From NCBI RefSeq assembly GCF_001262495.1, contig NZ_LGYE01000002.1, positions 50,367 through 114,366 of the forward strand: a stretch of 64,000 nucleotides of DNA, given 5' to 3'. Position 1 is the stretch's first letter; every line of letters starts with the position of its first letter. Made by a program: the position numbers and the translations under genes. The notes beneath the pieces were generated by a model that saw nothing but the letters and a program-made list of their open reading frames with translations, did no database searches and was not told where the DNA came from. The DNA is from Microbacterium sp. GCS4. GTDB taxonomy: Bacteria; Actinomycetota; Actinomycetes; Actinomycetales; Microbacteriaceae. This document shows, in pieces, positions 7,238-16,518 of the stretch.

Positions 7238-10231
7238 ATGCATGACGACACCTCGCTCACCGTCGGACGCGTCAAGCGCGTGCTGGACGAGCGGATCCGC
7301 CCGGCCATCCACTCGGCATCCGTGCCGCTCGAGATCGCCGTCCACGAGCTCCCCGGCGAGCCGATCGCTCCCGGCGACGGACTCGCGCTCGAGTTCGCGC
7401 CCGCGTCGGTGCCCGCGCCGTGGGGACCCGCCTGGAGCACCACCTGGTTCCGCCTCACCGGCGCCGTGCCCGCCGACTGGGCCGGCCGTCGCGTCGAGGC
7501 CGTGATCGACCTCGGCTTCGACATCAACATGCCGGGCTTCCAGTGCGAGGCTCTCGTCTACCGTCCCGACGGCTCTCCCGTGAAGAGCGTCAACCCGCGC
7601 AACCAGTGGGTGCCGATCGTCGAGACGGCGCAGGGCGACGAGCCGGTCGAGCTCTACCTCGAAGCCGCGGCGAACCCCGTGCTGCTCGACTACCACCCCT
7701 TCCTCCCGACGCAGCAGGGCGATATCCGCACATCCTCGCCGGAGCCGCTGTACCGCACCCGGCGCATCGACCTCGCGGTCTTCGAGCAGGACGTCTTCGA
7801 CCTCTCCCTCGACCTCGAGGTGCTGTTCGAACTGCAGGCCGAGCTGCCGGCGACCTCGCCCCGTCGCATGCGCATCCTCCAGGCGCTGGACGACGCCCTC
7901 GACGTCCTCGACCTGCAGCGCATCGTCGAGACCGCACCGAATGCCCGGGCGCAGCTCGCGGACGTCCTCGCGGCGCCCGCCGAAGCGAGCGCCCACCGGA
8001 TCTCGGCCGTCGGGCACGCGCACATCGACTCCGCGTGGCTGTGGCCGGTGCGCGAGACCATCCGCAAGGTGGCGCGCACGACCTCCTCCATGACCAGCCT
8101 CATCGAGGAGCAGCCGGACTTCATCTACGGCATGTCCAGTGCGCAGCAGTACGCCTGGATCAAGGAGCACCGCCCCGAGGTGTGGGAGCGGGTCAAGGCC
8201 GCGGTCGCCGACGGGCGCTTCCTGCCTCTGGGCGGGATGTGGGTCGAGTCCGACACCGTCATGCCCACGGGCGAATCGCTCGTGCGGCAGTTCTCCTACG
8301 GTCAGCGCTTCTTCGAGCGGGAGTTCGGCATCCGCTCGAAGGGCGTGTGGCTGCCCGACAGCTTCGGATACTCGCCGGCCCTGCCGCAGCTCATGCGCCG
8401 GGCCGGATTCGAGTGGTTCTTCACGCAGAAGATCTCGTGGAACCAGCAGAACGTCTTCCCGCACCACTCCTTCCTCTGGGAGGGGATCGACGGGTCGCAG
8501 GTGTTCACGCACTTCCCCTCGATGGACACCTACAACTCGCAGTTGAGCGGCATGGAGGTCGCCAAGGCCTCCCGCCAGTTCAAGGAGAATCGCGTGTCCT
8601 CGCGGTCGATCGCCCCGGTCGGCTGGGGAGACGGCGGCGGTGGCACGACGCGCGAGATGACCGGCAAGGCCCGCCGCCTGCAGGACCTCGAGGGCAGCGC
8701 GCGCGTCGAGTGGGAGCATCCGGACGCGTTCTTCGACAAGGCCCGGGCCGAGATCCCGCACCCGGCGGTGTGGGTCGGCGAGCTCTACCTCGAACTGCAC
8801 CGCGGCACGCTCACGAGCCAGCACGCCACGAAGGCGCTGCACCGCTGGGCCGAGCACGCGCTCGTCGAGGCCGAGCTGTGGGCGGCGACGGATGCCGTGC
8901 GCACGGGTGCCGCCTATCCGAAGGCCGAGCTCGACCGTCTGTGGGAGTCCGTGCTGCTGCACGAGTTCCACGACATCCTCCCCGGCACCTCGATCGCGTG
9001 GGTGCACCGGGAGGCCGTCGAGGTGCTGAGCGGGGTGCTCTCGGATGCCCGGGACATCGCGGATGCCGCGCGGCGGTCTCTCGCGGGCGAGGGCGACCGG
9101 GCGCTGCGCTTCACGCCGAGCTCGGTCGGCGCCGGACGCGCGCTCGGGGCGTCCTGGGTCGAGGAGTCGTCGGAGCCGTCGGTCTCGCTGAGCGAGGAGT
9201 CCGGCGGGTGGCGGCTCGAGAACGAGCTCGTCTCGGTGCTCGTGTCGGCCGAGGGCCTGATCGTGTCGGCGATCGACAAGGGCACGGGTCGCGAAGCCGT
9301 CGCGGAAGGCCGCGCCGCCAACCTCTTCCAGCTGCACCAGGACTTCCCGAACATGTGGGATGCGTGGGACATCGACCGCTACTACCGCAACAGCGTCACC
9401 GACCTGACCGGGGTCGCGTCGATCACGGCATCCCTCCTCGACGGCGTCGCGACCGTGACGGTCGTACGGGAGTTCTCGGAGTCGACCATCACCCAGGCGA
9501 TCGCGCTGGCCCCGGGATCGCGCACCGTCGCGCTGCGCAACGACATCGACTGGAACGAGACCGAGAAGCTGCTCAAGCTCGCCTTCCCTCTCGACGTCCA
9601 GGCAGCGCACACCGAGGCCGAGACGCAGTTCGGCTACCAGGCGCGCCCCACGCACACGAACACGAGCTGGGAGGCGGCGAAGTTCGAGACCTCGATGCAC
9701 CGCTTCGTGCTGGTGCGGGAGGCGGACTTCGGCGTCGCACTCGTGAACGACTCGATCTACGGCTACGACACCTCGCGCGACGTCGACGGCGACACGGTCA
9801 CGACGACCGTGCGGCTGTCGCTGCTGCGCGCGCCGCGGTTCCCCGATCCCGAGACGGATCACGGGCACCACGCGATCGAGGTCGGCTTCGTGATCGGAGC
9901 GGATGCCGAGATCGCGACGGCCGAGGGGATCGCGTTCAACGCCCTCCCGAGCCTGGTGCGCGGCGCGCGCGAGGTCGAGCCGCTGGTCGCGGTCGAGGGT
10001 CGCGGCATCGTGGTCTCGGGCGTGAAGCTCGCGGACGACGACTCGGGGGACGTGATCGTGCGTCTCTACGAGGCGCTGGGGCGGCGGACGACGGGCACGC
10101 TCACCGCCGGTTTCGAGCACCGGGAGATCCGCGAGGTCTCGCTCATCGAGGACGCACTCGACGACGCGCGTCTCGGCGGCGAGCTGACGCTCCGCCCGCT
10201 CGAGGTCCGCACGCTCCGCATCGTGCGCTGA
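7238..10231 (+). CDS. GH38 family alpha-mannosidase
   Basis: Zinc-dependent class II alpha-mannosidase, about 997 residues, cytoplasmic (no signal peptide). The metal site and nucleophile are visible: GHAHIDSAW (His and Asp) near residue 258, WLPDSFGYSPALPQ with the nucleophile Asp near 373, and HEFHDILPGTS near 574. A beta-rich C-terminal half follows. I chose the ATG at 7238 because GGAG lies 10 nt upstream. An in-frame ATG at 7199 would add 13 residues with a weaker ribosome site. It would remove alpha-1,3/1,6-mannoses that GH92 leaves, completing N-glycan mannose release. Confidence 0.93.
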   Translation: MHDDTSLTVGRVKRVLDERIRPAIHSASVPLEIAVHELPGEPIAPGDGLALEFAPASVPAPWGPAWSTTWFRLTGAVPADWAGRRVEAVIDLGFDINMPGFQCEALVYRPDGSPVKSVNPRNQWVPIVETAQGDEPVELYLEAAANPVLLDYHPFLPTQQGDIRTSSPEPLYRTRRIDLAVFEQDVFDLSLDLEVLFELQAELPATSPRRMRILQALDDALDVLDLQRIVETAPNARAQLADVLAAPAEASAHRISAVGHAHIDSAWLWPVRETIRKVARTTSSMTSLIEEQPDFIYGMSSAQQYAWIKEHRPEVWERVKAAVADGRFLPLGGMWVESDTVMPTGESLVRQFSYGQRFFEREFGIRSKGVWLPDSFGYSPALPQLMRRAGFEWFFTQKISWNQQNVFPHHSFLWEGIDGSQVFTHFPSMDTYNSQLSGMEVAKASRQFKENRVSSRSIAPVGWGDGGGGTTREMTGKARRLQDLEGSARVEWEHPDAFFDKARAEIPHPAVWVGELYLELHRGTLTSQHATKALHRWAEHALVEAELWAATDAVRTGAAYPKAELDRLWESVLLHEFHDILPGTSIAWVHREAVEVLSGVLSDARDIADAARRSLAGEGDRALRFTPSSVGAGRALGASWVEESSEPSVSLSEESGGWRLENELVSVLVSAEGLIVSAIDKGTGREAVAEGRAANLFQLHQDFPNMWDAWDIDRYYRNSVTDLTGVASITASLLDGVATVTVVREFSESTITQAIALAPGSRTVALRNDIDWNETEKLLKLAFPLDVQAAHTEAETQFGYQARPTHTNTSWEAAKFETSMHRFVLVREADFGVALVNDSIYGYDTSRDVDGDTVTTTVRLSLLRAPRFPDPETDHGHHAIEVGFVIGADAEIATAEGIAFNALPSLVRGAREVEPLVAVEGRGIVVSGVKLADDDSGDVIVRLYEALGRRTTGTLTAGFEHREIREVSLIEDALDDARLGGELTLRPLEVRTLRIVR

Positions 10232-10263
10232 CACCCGCTGCCCCGGCGCGCGGGGCGGCGGGC

Positions 10264-11607
10264 TCAGCGCGCCGAGCGGAACGCTGCGTAGTCGGCGAGC
10301 GAGACCTCGGCGTAGCCGCGTGCCCAGTCGAGGATCGCCGCCGCGACCGCCCGGCCTCCGCCGATGTACCCAGCGACCTGCGTGGCGGTGACCGACTGGC
10401 TGTGCGCTCGCGCGACGGTCGCCGCGCACGCCTGCGCGTACGTCACGAACGGGCCGTCGTCGAGCTCCTCGACGTCGACGCTGCCCTTCATGTCGTGGAA
10501 CTGGCGGGCGTAGAAGTCGGCGACGGGGCTGCGGAGGTGCCCCAGGAACGGATCGGAGAGCGCCTGCAGGATGCGCTGCATCGCGACGACCCTGGCGCCC
10601 TCGCCGTGCGTGCGGATCAGCTCGCTCAGCTGGTGCGGCTGCTCGACGCGGCCGTACTCGACCAGCACGCTCTGCGCGGCCTGCTTGGGCTGCATGAGCA
10701 GGGTGTTCCCGTCTCCGTCCTGGAAGAGCACGAGGAAGCACCGGGTCCCGACGCTGCCGACGCCGACCACCCGTCGGGCGACGTCGCTCACGGTGTAGTG
10801 CTCGAACAGCAGGGCGACGTCGGGGTTCACGGTGCGGCGGTACTGGCCGACGAGCTCGTGCACCTGAGCGCGCTGCTGCTCGTCGATCGGCGTGGTCGTC
10901 GGCTCGTCGACGAGGAAGCGGCGCCGGCCCTCGGCATCCGCTTGCGTGAGTCGGCGCACCGCGCGGTCGCCCGTGCGCTTCTGAGCCTGCGCGACCGCGC
11001 TGCGGATCGCCCGCCGGGACTCCTTGTCGAGCATCCCCTTCGTGGAGTCCACGTCGAAGTGCGTGAAGTACCGGGCGGTCGGGCTGAGCGTGCTCGCCCG
11101 GCGGATGCCGCGCACGTACGCGGTGGTCGCCGCCAGCGCCGCCGCGTCGATCACAGAGTCGGGGCGTCCGGTCGCCTGGCCGCCGATCACGATGCTGGCC
11201 ACGAGGCGCTTGACGTCCCATTCCCAGGGCGCCCAGGCGGCCTCGTCGAAGTCGTTGAGGTCGAACATCAGGCTGCGCTGCGCCGAGGCGTAGAAGCCGA
11301 AGTTCGACACGTGCGCGTCGCCGCAGGAGGCGACGAGGATGCCGCTGTGCGGCGCCTCGGCGAGATCGGCGGCCATCAGGGCGGCGGTTCCGCGGTAGAA
11401 CGCGAACGGACTGGCGGACATGCGCTCGCTGCGCAGCGGGACCAGCTCGGGGATGCGCGAGCGGTTCTGCGCCTCGAGGATGCCGAGCGGGTCGCGGGCT
11501 GCGGTGGACAGCTCGGCGAGCGTGCGACGCGGCGTGCGCGCGCGGGCCTCGGCGCCGGCGGAGATCAGCTCCGCGGCCGTGAGCGGCGCGGTCCACGCGA
11601 CGCTCAC
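10264..11607 (-). CDS. DUF2252 family protein
   Basis: A 447-residue member of DUF2252, a family of unknown role with a kinase-like (aminoglycoside-phosphotransferase-like) core. Recognisable blocks are SCGDAHVSNFG and MFDLNDFDEA, which resemble the catalytic and metal loops of small-molecule kinases. GTG start with AGAGG 6 nt upstream. It converges on the GH38 gene (32 nt gap) and diverges from a MmcQ-like gene. Nothing links it to the glycan locus. No substrate can be named. Confidence 0.85.
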   Translation of the reverse strand: MSVAWTAPLTAAELISAGAEARARTPRRTLAELSTAARDPLGILEAQNRSRIPELVPLRSERMSASPFAFYRGTAALMAADLAEAPHSGILVASCGDAHVSNFGFYASAQRSLMFDLNDFDEAAWAPWEWDVKRLVASIVIGGQATGRPDSVIDAAALAATTAYVRGIRRASTLSPTARYFTHFDVDSTKGMLDKESRRAIRSAVAQAQKRTGDRAVRRLTQADAEGRRRFLVDEPTTTPIDEQQRAQVHELVGQYRRTVNPDVALLFEHYTVSDVARRVVGVGSVGTRCFLVLFQDGDGNTLLMQPKQAAQSVLVEYGRVEQPHQLSELIRTHGEGARVVAMQRILQALSDPFLGHLRSPVADFYARQFHDMKGSVDVEELDDGPFVTYAQACAATVARAHSQSVTATQVAGYIGGGRAVAAAILDWARGYAEVSLADYAAFRSAR

Positions 11608-11672
11608 GGCAGACCTCTCTCGGTGCTCATGCGGCCATTGTGGCAGTCGGCGCGCAGGAGGACGATAGCGGC

Positions 11673-12083
11673 ATGGCGACCATCGAGGACGTGCGGGCGA
11701 TCGCGCTCGCGCTGCCCGGAGTGACCGAGCGCACGGGCGGTCACACCGGCGAGCCCGGGTGGCGGCTCCCGAACGGTCAGATCGCGTGGATCCGGGGACC
11801 GAGCGCGACGGATCTGCGCCAGCTCACGGCCCTCGGTGTGACGTGGCCGGAGGGCCCGGTGCTGGGCCTGCGGGTCGGCAGCCTCGAGGAGAAGGAGGCG
11901 CTGCTCGCGGCGGAGCCCGGTGCGCTGTTCACGATCCCGCACTTCGACGGGTATCCGGGTCTGCTCGTGCAGCTCGACGTGATCGATCGCGACCGGCTCG
12001 CCGAGATCATCGCGGACGCGTGGCTCGAGCGCGCTCCGGTGCTCGTCGCGAAGCAGTGGCTGGACGAGCGCGGCCTGGCGTGA
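11673..12083 (+). CDS. MmcQ/YjbR family protein
   Basis: Small 136-residue protein of the MmcQ/YjbR (CyaY-like fold) family, often found in actinobacteria and of unknown biochemical role. IEDVRAIALALPGVTER at the start and AKQWLDERG near the end are typical. AGGAGG at 11656-11661 sets the start at 11673 rather than at the upstream in-frame start at 11640. Stand-alone gene converging on the next. Confidence 0.85.
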   Translation: MATIEDVRAIALALPGVTERTGGHTGEPGWRLPNGQIAWIRGPSATDLRQLTALGVTWPEGPVLGLRVGSLEEKEALLAAEPGALFTIPHFDGYPGLLVQLDVIDRDRLAEIIADAWLERAPVLVAKQWLDERGLA

Positions 12084-12095
12084 TCCGGCTGGGCG

Positions 12096-12752
12096 TCAGC
12101 CTGCCGCCGTGAGGAACGGTCGCGCGGCGGCGAGGAAGGCTCGGGGGTCGTCCGCCCAGAGTCGAACGCGAGCGACGGTGTGCACGCCGCCCTTCGGGTG
12201 CACGCCGGGCAGCCGGATGGCGATCGGATGCTCGAGCTCGATCTCGATGTTCGTCTCGTCCTGCACCCGTTCCGCGTACTCGCCGTCCGTGACGCGGCGC
12301 TGCTTCGGCTCGTCCACGCGGCGGGAGATCTCGATGGAGGCGATGTCGTCCCACGCGATCGACACCTCCGACTCCAGGCCGCTGCGCACCTGCACGCCGT
12401 CCGGCCCGATCGTGTGCGGCCGCATGAGCATGGCGCACAGCAGACCGACCATCCACGTCACCCCCCAGATCCCCACGACGAGCATGATGATCCGCACGAC
12501 CGGCCAGCGGTGCACGATCAGGTCGACTATGGGGATCTCGACCGCGGACAGCCCGATGAAGACGATCAGGATGGTCAGCAGCGGACGGTGGTAGGCGATC
12601 CCGGTGCCGCCGATCGGGACGGCGGGGCGCCGGGCGATCGCTCGGGCGATGCTCGTGTAGACGCGGATCTCGCTCAGCAGGGCTCGACGCAGGAGGCTTC
12701 CCAGGCGGGTCGCCCGCGACGGGGGAGCGAGGTCGACCGTGCTCGCGGTCAT
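12096..12752 (-). CDS. Uncharacterised membrane protein, MarR operon
   Basis: Protein of 218 residues that I do not recognise. About 45 mostly basic residues are followed by two or three hydrophobic segments (about residues 55-125), then a soluble C-terminal domain of about 90 residues rich in beta strands, possibly PH-like. The start ATG overlaps the stop of the MarR gene by 4 nt, so it is translationally coupled to it and probably under its control. The order regulator then membrane protein suggests a response to a small hydrophobic effector, which is speculative. Confidence 0.7.
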   Translation of the reverse strand: MTASTVDLAPPSRATRLGSLLRRALLSEIRVYTSIARAIARRPAVPIGGTGIAYHRPLLTILIVFIGLSAVEIPIVDLIVHRWPVVRIIMLVVGIWGVTWMVGLLCAMLMRPHTIGPDGVQVRSGLESEVSIAWDDIASIEISRRVDEPKQRRVTDGEYAERVQDETNIEIELEHPIAIRLPGVHPKGGVHTVARVRLWADDPRAFLAAARPFLTAAG

Positions 12753-13219
12753 GAGCCCGTGCCCTCGTCGCGCGGTCCCTCGTCGCCCGCAGCATCCGCG
12801 ACCAGGTGTTCGAGGTGCGAGGAGATCGCGGCCAGTCCGCGCACCACGGCCTCGCGGTCGCCCGGTGCGACGGACCGCATCAGCGAGTCGTCCAGCTCGG
12901 AGTGCTCGCGCTGCATCCGTGTCATCGTCTCGACCGCCGACGGCGTCAGCTCGACGAGGACGGCCCGGCGGTCCGTCGGATGCGGTGCGCGACGAACGTG
13001 CCCGGTCTTCTCCAGGGCATCGACGAGCGCTGTGATGTTGCGGGGTGAGACGCTGCACGCGCGAGCCAGTGACTGCTGCGTCGATGGCCCCGCGTGCTGG
13101 AGCACCCACAGCAGGTGCACTCGCGCGGTCGTCAGGCCCGTGCCGGCGAACGCCCGCTCCATGTCCTTCTGGAACAGGTCGGCGATCAGCAGCAGGCGGT
13201 CGAGCAGAGGGACGTCCAT
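12749..13219 (-). CDS. MarR family transcriptional regulator
   Basis: A 156-residue winged-helix repressor. The recognition helix region STQQSLARACSVSPRNITA and the wing RAPHPTDRRAVLVELT are clear MarR features. Likely leaderless: TAGGTT (13232-13227, minus strand) lies 7 nt before the ATG. The promoter carries a direct repeat at a 21-bp interval, so autoregulation is likely. It is coupled to the downstream membrane-protein gene. Confidence 0.9.
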   Translation of the reverse strand: MDVPLLDRLLLIADLFQKDMERAFAGTGLTTARVHLLWVLQHAGPSTQQSLARACSVSPRNITALVDALEKTGHVRRAPHPTDRRAVLVELTPSAVETMTRMQREHSELDDSLMRSVAPGDREAVVRGLAAISSHLEHLVADAAGDEGPRDEGTGS

Positions 13220-13231
13220 GATCGTTAACCT

Positions 13232-13259
13232 ACTACATAGTTACCTATATTCACTACAT
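13232..13259. promoter_or_regulatory. AT-rich MarR promoter with ATGTAGT direct repeat
   Basis: ACTACAT occurs at 13232-13238 and 13253-13259 (ATGTAGT on the transcribed strand), 21 bp apart, two helical turns. One copy overlaps the candidate -10. The stretch is conspicuously AT-rich for this genome. Candidate operator of the MarR protein. Confidence 0.45.
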
Positions 13260-13261
13260 GG

Positions 13262-13852
13262 TCACGCGGGGCCGAGGCGCAGGACCTCCGGCGACTCGCC
13301 GCCGGTCAGTTCATCGGCGACGCGGATGCTGCGGGCGAGGTCGTCGAGCGCGCCGTCCAGCGTGCCGAAGCGCTCCCGGTCGCTGCACACCGCGGTGAGG
13401 GTGATGAGATGGGTGCCCGTGTCCCACGTGTACGTCGTGAACGGCGGGGAGGCGGGCGACGGCGGCATCGCCACCACGAGCTTCTCTCCCGCACCGAGCC
13501 AGCGACTGCGGAACGACTCGGTGTCGTCGTAGTCCATGGGCATGGATGCTCGGGCGATGCGCACCTCGGGGGTGAGGGTCTGCACGGTCGCCATCGCGAC
13601 GACGAGCTCCGGATCGGCCTTCCACGTCCACACCAGCACGCGCCCGTCGGCGCGCTTCATGAGCAGCGGTGCCGCCTGGCTCATCGCCCACGCGCCGAAC
13701 CGGGACCCCGGACGCTCGGTCGCGCCGAGCGCCGTGTTCGCCTGGCCCAGCAGCATCCGGATCGCGGCCTTGCGGTGGCGGCGGCCCTTCCAGCCGAGAG
13801 AGTCCGTGACGGGGATCCACTGCTGGGGGTCGGCGTCGGCAGTCAGTCGCAT
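13262..13852 (-). CDS. Hypothetical protein
   Basis: A 196-residue soluble protein I do not recognise. The N-terminus is basic (GWKGRRHRKAA). The central part alternates strands and helices, with no signal peptide or membrane segment. Likely leaderless: TAGCGT lies 6 nt before the ATG on the minus strand. It is transcribed alone, upstream of and in the same direction as the MarR gene, separated from it by the AT-rich promoter. Confidence 0.7.
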   Translation of the reverse strand: MRLTADADPQQWIPVTDSLGWKGRRHRKAAIRMLLGQANTALGATERPGSRFGAWAMSQAAPLLMKRADGRVLVWTWKADPELVVAMATVQTLTPEVRIARASMPMDYDDTESFRSRWLGAGEKLVVAMPPSPASPPFTTYTWDTGTHLITLTAVCSDRERFGTLDGALDDLARSIRVADELTGGESPEVLRLGPA

Positions 13853-13998
13853 GGCTCCACGCTACGGGGGAAAGCTACGGGATGCGCGGGAATCGGGTCT
13901 GCACGGGGCACGGCCCGCCTCGGCGGTGCCATCAGGGGCCTCGGGTAGAGTGGCCAGCGCCCAGATCGGGCATCCTGGCCGCCAGACCGATAGGCAGA

Positions 13999-15234
13999 AT
14001 GTCTTCCTCTCCCTCCGATCCGACGAGCGCCCCCGACGCCGTGTCCGCCGCCCCGACCCCGGGTGAGCGTCCGCTGCGCATCCTGATCGGCTGCGACACG
14101 TTCGCGCCCGACATCAACGGCGCCGCCCGCTTCGCCGAGCGCCTCGCGGCCGGCCTGGTCCAGCGCGGCGACGACGTGCACGTGGTCGCCCCGAACGTCG
14201 CGTACCGCCGAGCCCCGGCGCGCACCGAGGTCATCGAGGGCGAGCCGATGACGATGCACCGGCTGCCCTCCGTCCGCTGGGCGCCGCACGACTGGCTGCG
14301 CTTCGTGTGGCCGTGGCGCTCCAAGCACTACGCGCGCAAGGTCCTCGACGCGGTGCAGCCCGACGTCGTGCACATCCAGTCGCACATCGTGATCGGACGC
14401 GGTCTCGCGCGCATCGCCCACCAGCGCGGCATCCCGGTCATCGCGACGAACCACGTGATGGCCGAGAACATCCTCGACCACACCACCATGCCGAAGTGGG
14501 TCGACGACCTGGTCCTGCGCTTCGCGTGGGCCGACGCCAAGCGCACCTTCGGCCTCACCAGGGCCGTCACGACCCCCACGCGTCGCGCCGCGGACTTCCT
14601 GGAGCGGACGATCGAGCTGCAGGGCGTGATCCCGGTGAGCTGCGGCATCGACCGCAGCCAGTACACGCCGGTGATCGGACCTCGCGACAAGAACCGCATC
14701 GTGTTCGTCGGACGCCTCACGGCCGAGAAGCAGGTGGAGGTCATCCTGCAGGCCATGACGAAGCTCGACCCCGCGCTCGACGTCACGTTCGACATCGTCG
14801 GCGGCGGGGACCAGCGCAAGCAGCTCGAGAACCTCACGGCACAGCTCGGACTCGCCGACCGTGTGACGTTCCACGGCCGCACGACGGACGAGGAGCTGCG
14901 CGCGCTGCTGTCGCGCGCCTCGCTGTTCGTGATCGCGTCGATCGCCGAGCTGCAGTCGATCGCGACCATGGAGGCCATGGCGTCGGCGCTGCCGATCGTC
15001 GCGGCCGACGCCGTCGCCCTGCCGCACCTCGTGCACGACGGCGAGAACGGCTACCTGTTCGCACCGGGCGATGCGGACGCTCTCGCGGAGCGGCTCACCC
15101 GCGTGCTCACGGCGGAGCCTGCGGAGTACGAGCGGATGCAGCAGGCGTCGCTCGACGGTGTCGCGATCCACGACATCCACCGCACGCTCGACACGTTCGA
15201 GGCGCTGTACCGCGACGAGCCCCTCCCGCAGTAG
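13999..15234 (+). CDS. GT4 family glycosyltransferase
   Basis: Retaining GT-B glycosyltransferase of 411 residues. Two Rossmann-like domains are visible: the N-terminal one opens ILIGCDTFAPDINGAARF after an approximately 25-residue disordered leader, and the C-terminal one holds VFVGRLTAEKQ and the nucleotide-sugar motif around EAMASALPIVA near residue 330. NHVMAENILDHTT resembles GT4 enzymes of glycolipid or mannoside synthesis. It is 9 nt before a second GT4 gene, so the two probably act in one cell-envelope glycan pathway. The acceptor is unknown. Confidence 0.88.
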   Translation: MSSSPSDPTSAPDAVSAAPTPGERPLRILIGCDTFAPDINGAARFAERLAAGLVQRGDDVHVVAPNVAYRRAPARTEVIEGEPMTMHRLPSVRWAPHDWLRFVWPWRSKHYARKVLDAVQPDVVHIQSHIVIGRGLARIAHQRGIPVIATNHVMAENILDHTTMPKWVDDLVLRFAWADAKRTFGLTRAVTTPTRRAADFLERTIELQGVIPVSCGIDRSQYTPVIGPRDKNRIVFVGRLTAEKQVEVILQAMTKLDPALDVTFDIVGGGDQRKQLENLTAQLGLADRVTFHGRTTDEELRALLSRASLFVIASIAELQSIATMEAMASALPIVAADAVALPHLVHDGENGYLFAPGDADALAERLTRVLTAEPAEYERMQQASLDGVAIHDIHRTLDTFEALYRDEPLPQ

Positions 15235-15243
15235 CGGGCCGCC

Positions 15244-16458
15244 ATGCACATCGTCTTCTTCGGCGATCAGCACCTGGACTCGCTCGGCGGAGCCCAGGTC
15301 TCGATGCGCCTGCAGCGGGAGTTCCTCGAACGTGCGGGCCACACCGTCACCGTGGTGGCTCCGCGGATGCACGGGCCGCGCGCCGCGCGCGTCCCCGATC
15401 CCGCGAACGTCGACCTGCCGTCGATGCCCATCACGCTCGACCGCGAATACTCGATGAGCTGGCCCGGCCGTGCCGCCGACCGGCACCTCGACCGCGCCAT
15501 GACGCACCGGCCCCCGGTGGACCTCGTTCACGTGCAGGCCGACTTCTGGGGCGCGTTCATCGGCCACCGGTACGCGGCGCGCCACGGCATCCCGGTCGTG
15601 CACACCATGCACAACCGCGTCGACGTGGGGATCGCGGCGGTCACGCCGCTGCATCGGCCGGTGCTCGCCGTGCTCAACCTCTGGCGGCGTGCGGCCCTGC
15701 GCGGCGTGGTCGAGCGCATCGGGGGAGCGGACGGCTGGGCGTTCCTGCGCGGGCTCGCCCGGGGAGCGGATACCGTGACCGCGCCGTCGACCCATTTCGC
15801 CCGCCGACTCGAAGAGCACGGCGTGTTCTCGCCGGTGGATGTGGTGTGGAACGGGATCGACGACGACATCCGGGAGCGGACGCTCGCCGCCGCGTCCGCC
15901 GGGCGTGAGCCGGGCCGACCCCGGTTCGTGTGGCTCGGACGGATGAGCCCGGAGAAGCGACTGCTGCCGTTCCTGCGGGCGTTCGTCGAGTCCGGCGTCG
16001 ATGCCGACCTCGAGATCATCGGCGGGGGAGGGCAGCGCGCAGCCGCAGAGAGGATCGTCGCGGGGGACCCGCGCGTCCGGTTCGTCGGCACGCTCAGCTA
16101 CCCCGAGACCCTCGCGCGGATCGCTGCGGCGGATGCTCTCGTGCAGACGTCGATCGGCTTCGAGACGCAGGGGATGACCCCGTTCGAGGCCGCGACCCTC
16201 GGGACGCCGTCGATCATCAGCGACCCCGACATCGCGGCCGAGCTCGGCGGAGGTCTGTGGGCCGTCCCGGGTGCGGCCGGTACCGAGGCCCAGCGCGAGG
16301 CGGGGCTGGTCGAGACGCTCCGGCGCGCAGCATCCGACATCTCCTCCGGTATCGCTCCCGTGCCGTCGCGCGAGGTCTCGGAGGCGTTCCGCCAGTCGTC
16401 GCGGACCGCCGCGATGATCGAGGTGTACGAGCGGGTGCTCACGGGCCGACCGGCCTGA
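15244..16458 (+). CDS. GT4 family glycosyltransferase
   Basis: Second GT-B fold enzyme, 404 residues, co-transcribed with the preceding one. The N-terminal block IVFFGDQHLDSLGGAQVSM and the donor-site block WLGRMSPEKRLLPFLRAF near residue 225 are typical. GFETQGMTPFEAATLG near residue 310 carries the family E-x7-E type acidic residues. No signal peptide or membrane span, so cytoplasmic, acting at the inner membrane face. Donor and acceptor cannot be told from sequence. Confidence 0.87.
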   Translation: MHIVFFGDQHLDSLGGAQVSMRLQREFLERAGHTVTVVAPRMHGPRAARVPDPANVDLPSMPITLDREYSMSWPGRAADRHLDRAMTHRPPVDLVHVQADFWGAFIGHRYAARHGIPVVHTMHNRVDVGIAAVTPLHRPVLAVLNLWRRAALRGVVERIGGADGWAFLRGLARGADTVTAPSTHFARRLEEHGVFSPVDVVWNGIDDDIRERTLAAASAGREPGRPRFVWLGRMSPEKRLLPFLRAFVESGVDADLEIIGGGGQRAAAERIVAGDPRVRFVGTLSYPETLARIAAADALVQTSIGFETQGMTPFEAATLGTPSIISDPDIAAELGGGLWAVPGAAGTEAQREAGLVETLRRAASDISSGIAPVPSREVSEAFRQSSRTAAMIEVYERVLTGRPA

Positions 16459-16482
16459 GCCCGGGCCGCAATCCGACGTCGC

Positions 16483-16518
16483 GGATCAGAGCCCGATGGA
16501 GGATCAGAACCCGATGTA
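16483..16518. repeat. 18-bp tandem duplication across a stop codon
   Basis: Two 18-bp units (16483-16500 and 16501-16518), 16 of 18 identical, starting GGATCAGA. The second holds the stop codon of the leftward membrane-protein gene and the first repeats that stop just beyond it. One of six such cases in the window. Confidence 0.85.

Noticed and set aside
7211..11724. Open frames of over 1,400 codons on both strands overlapping the GH38 gene
   Set aside because: Shadow frames of GC-rich codons: composition is Arg/Gly/Pro/His-rich, they run across several real genes, and no domain is recognisable.
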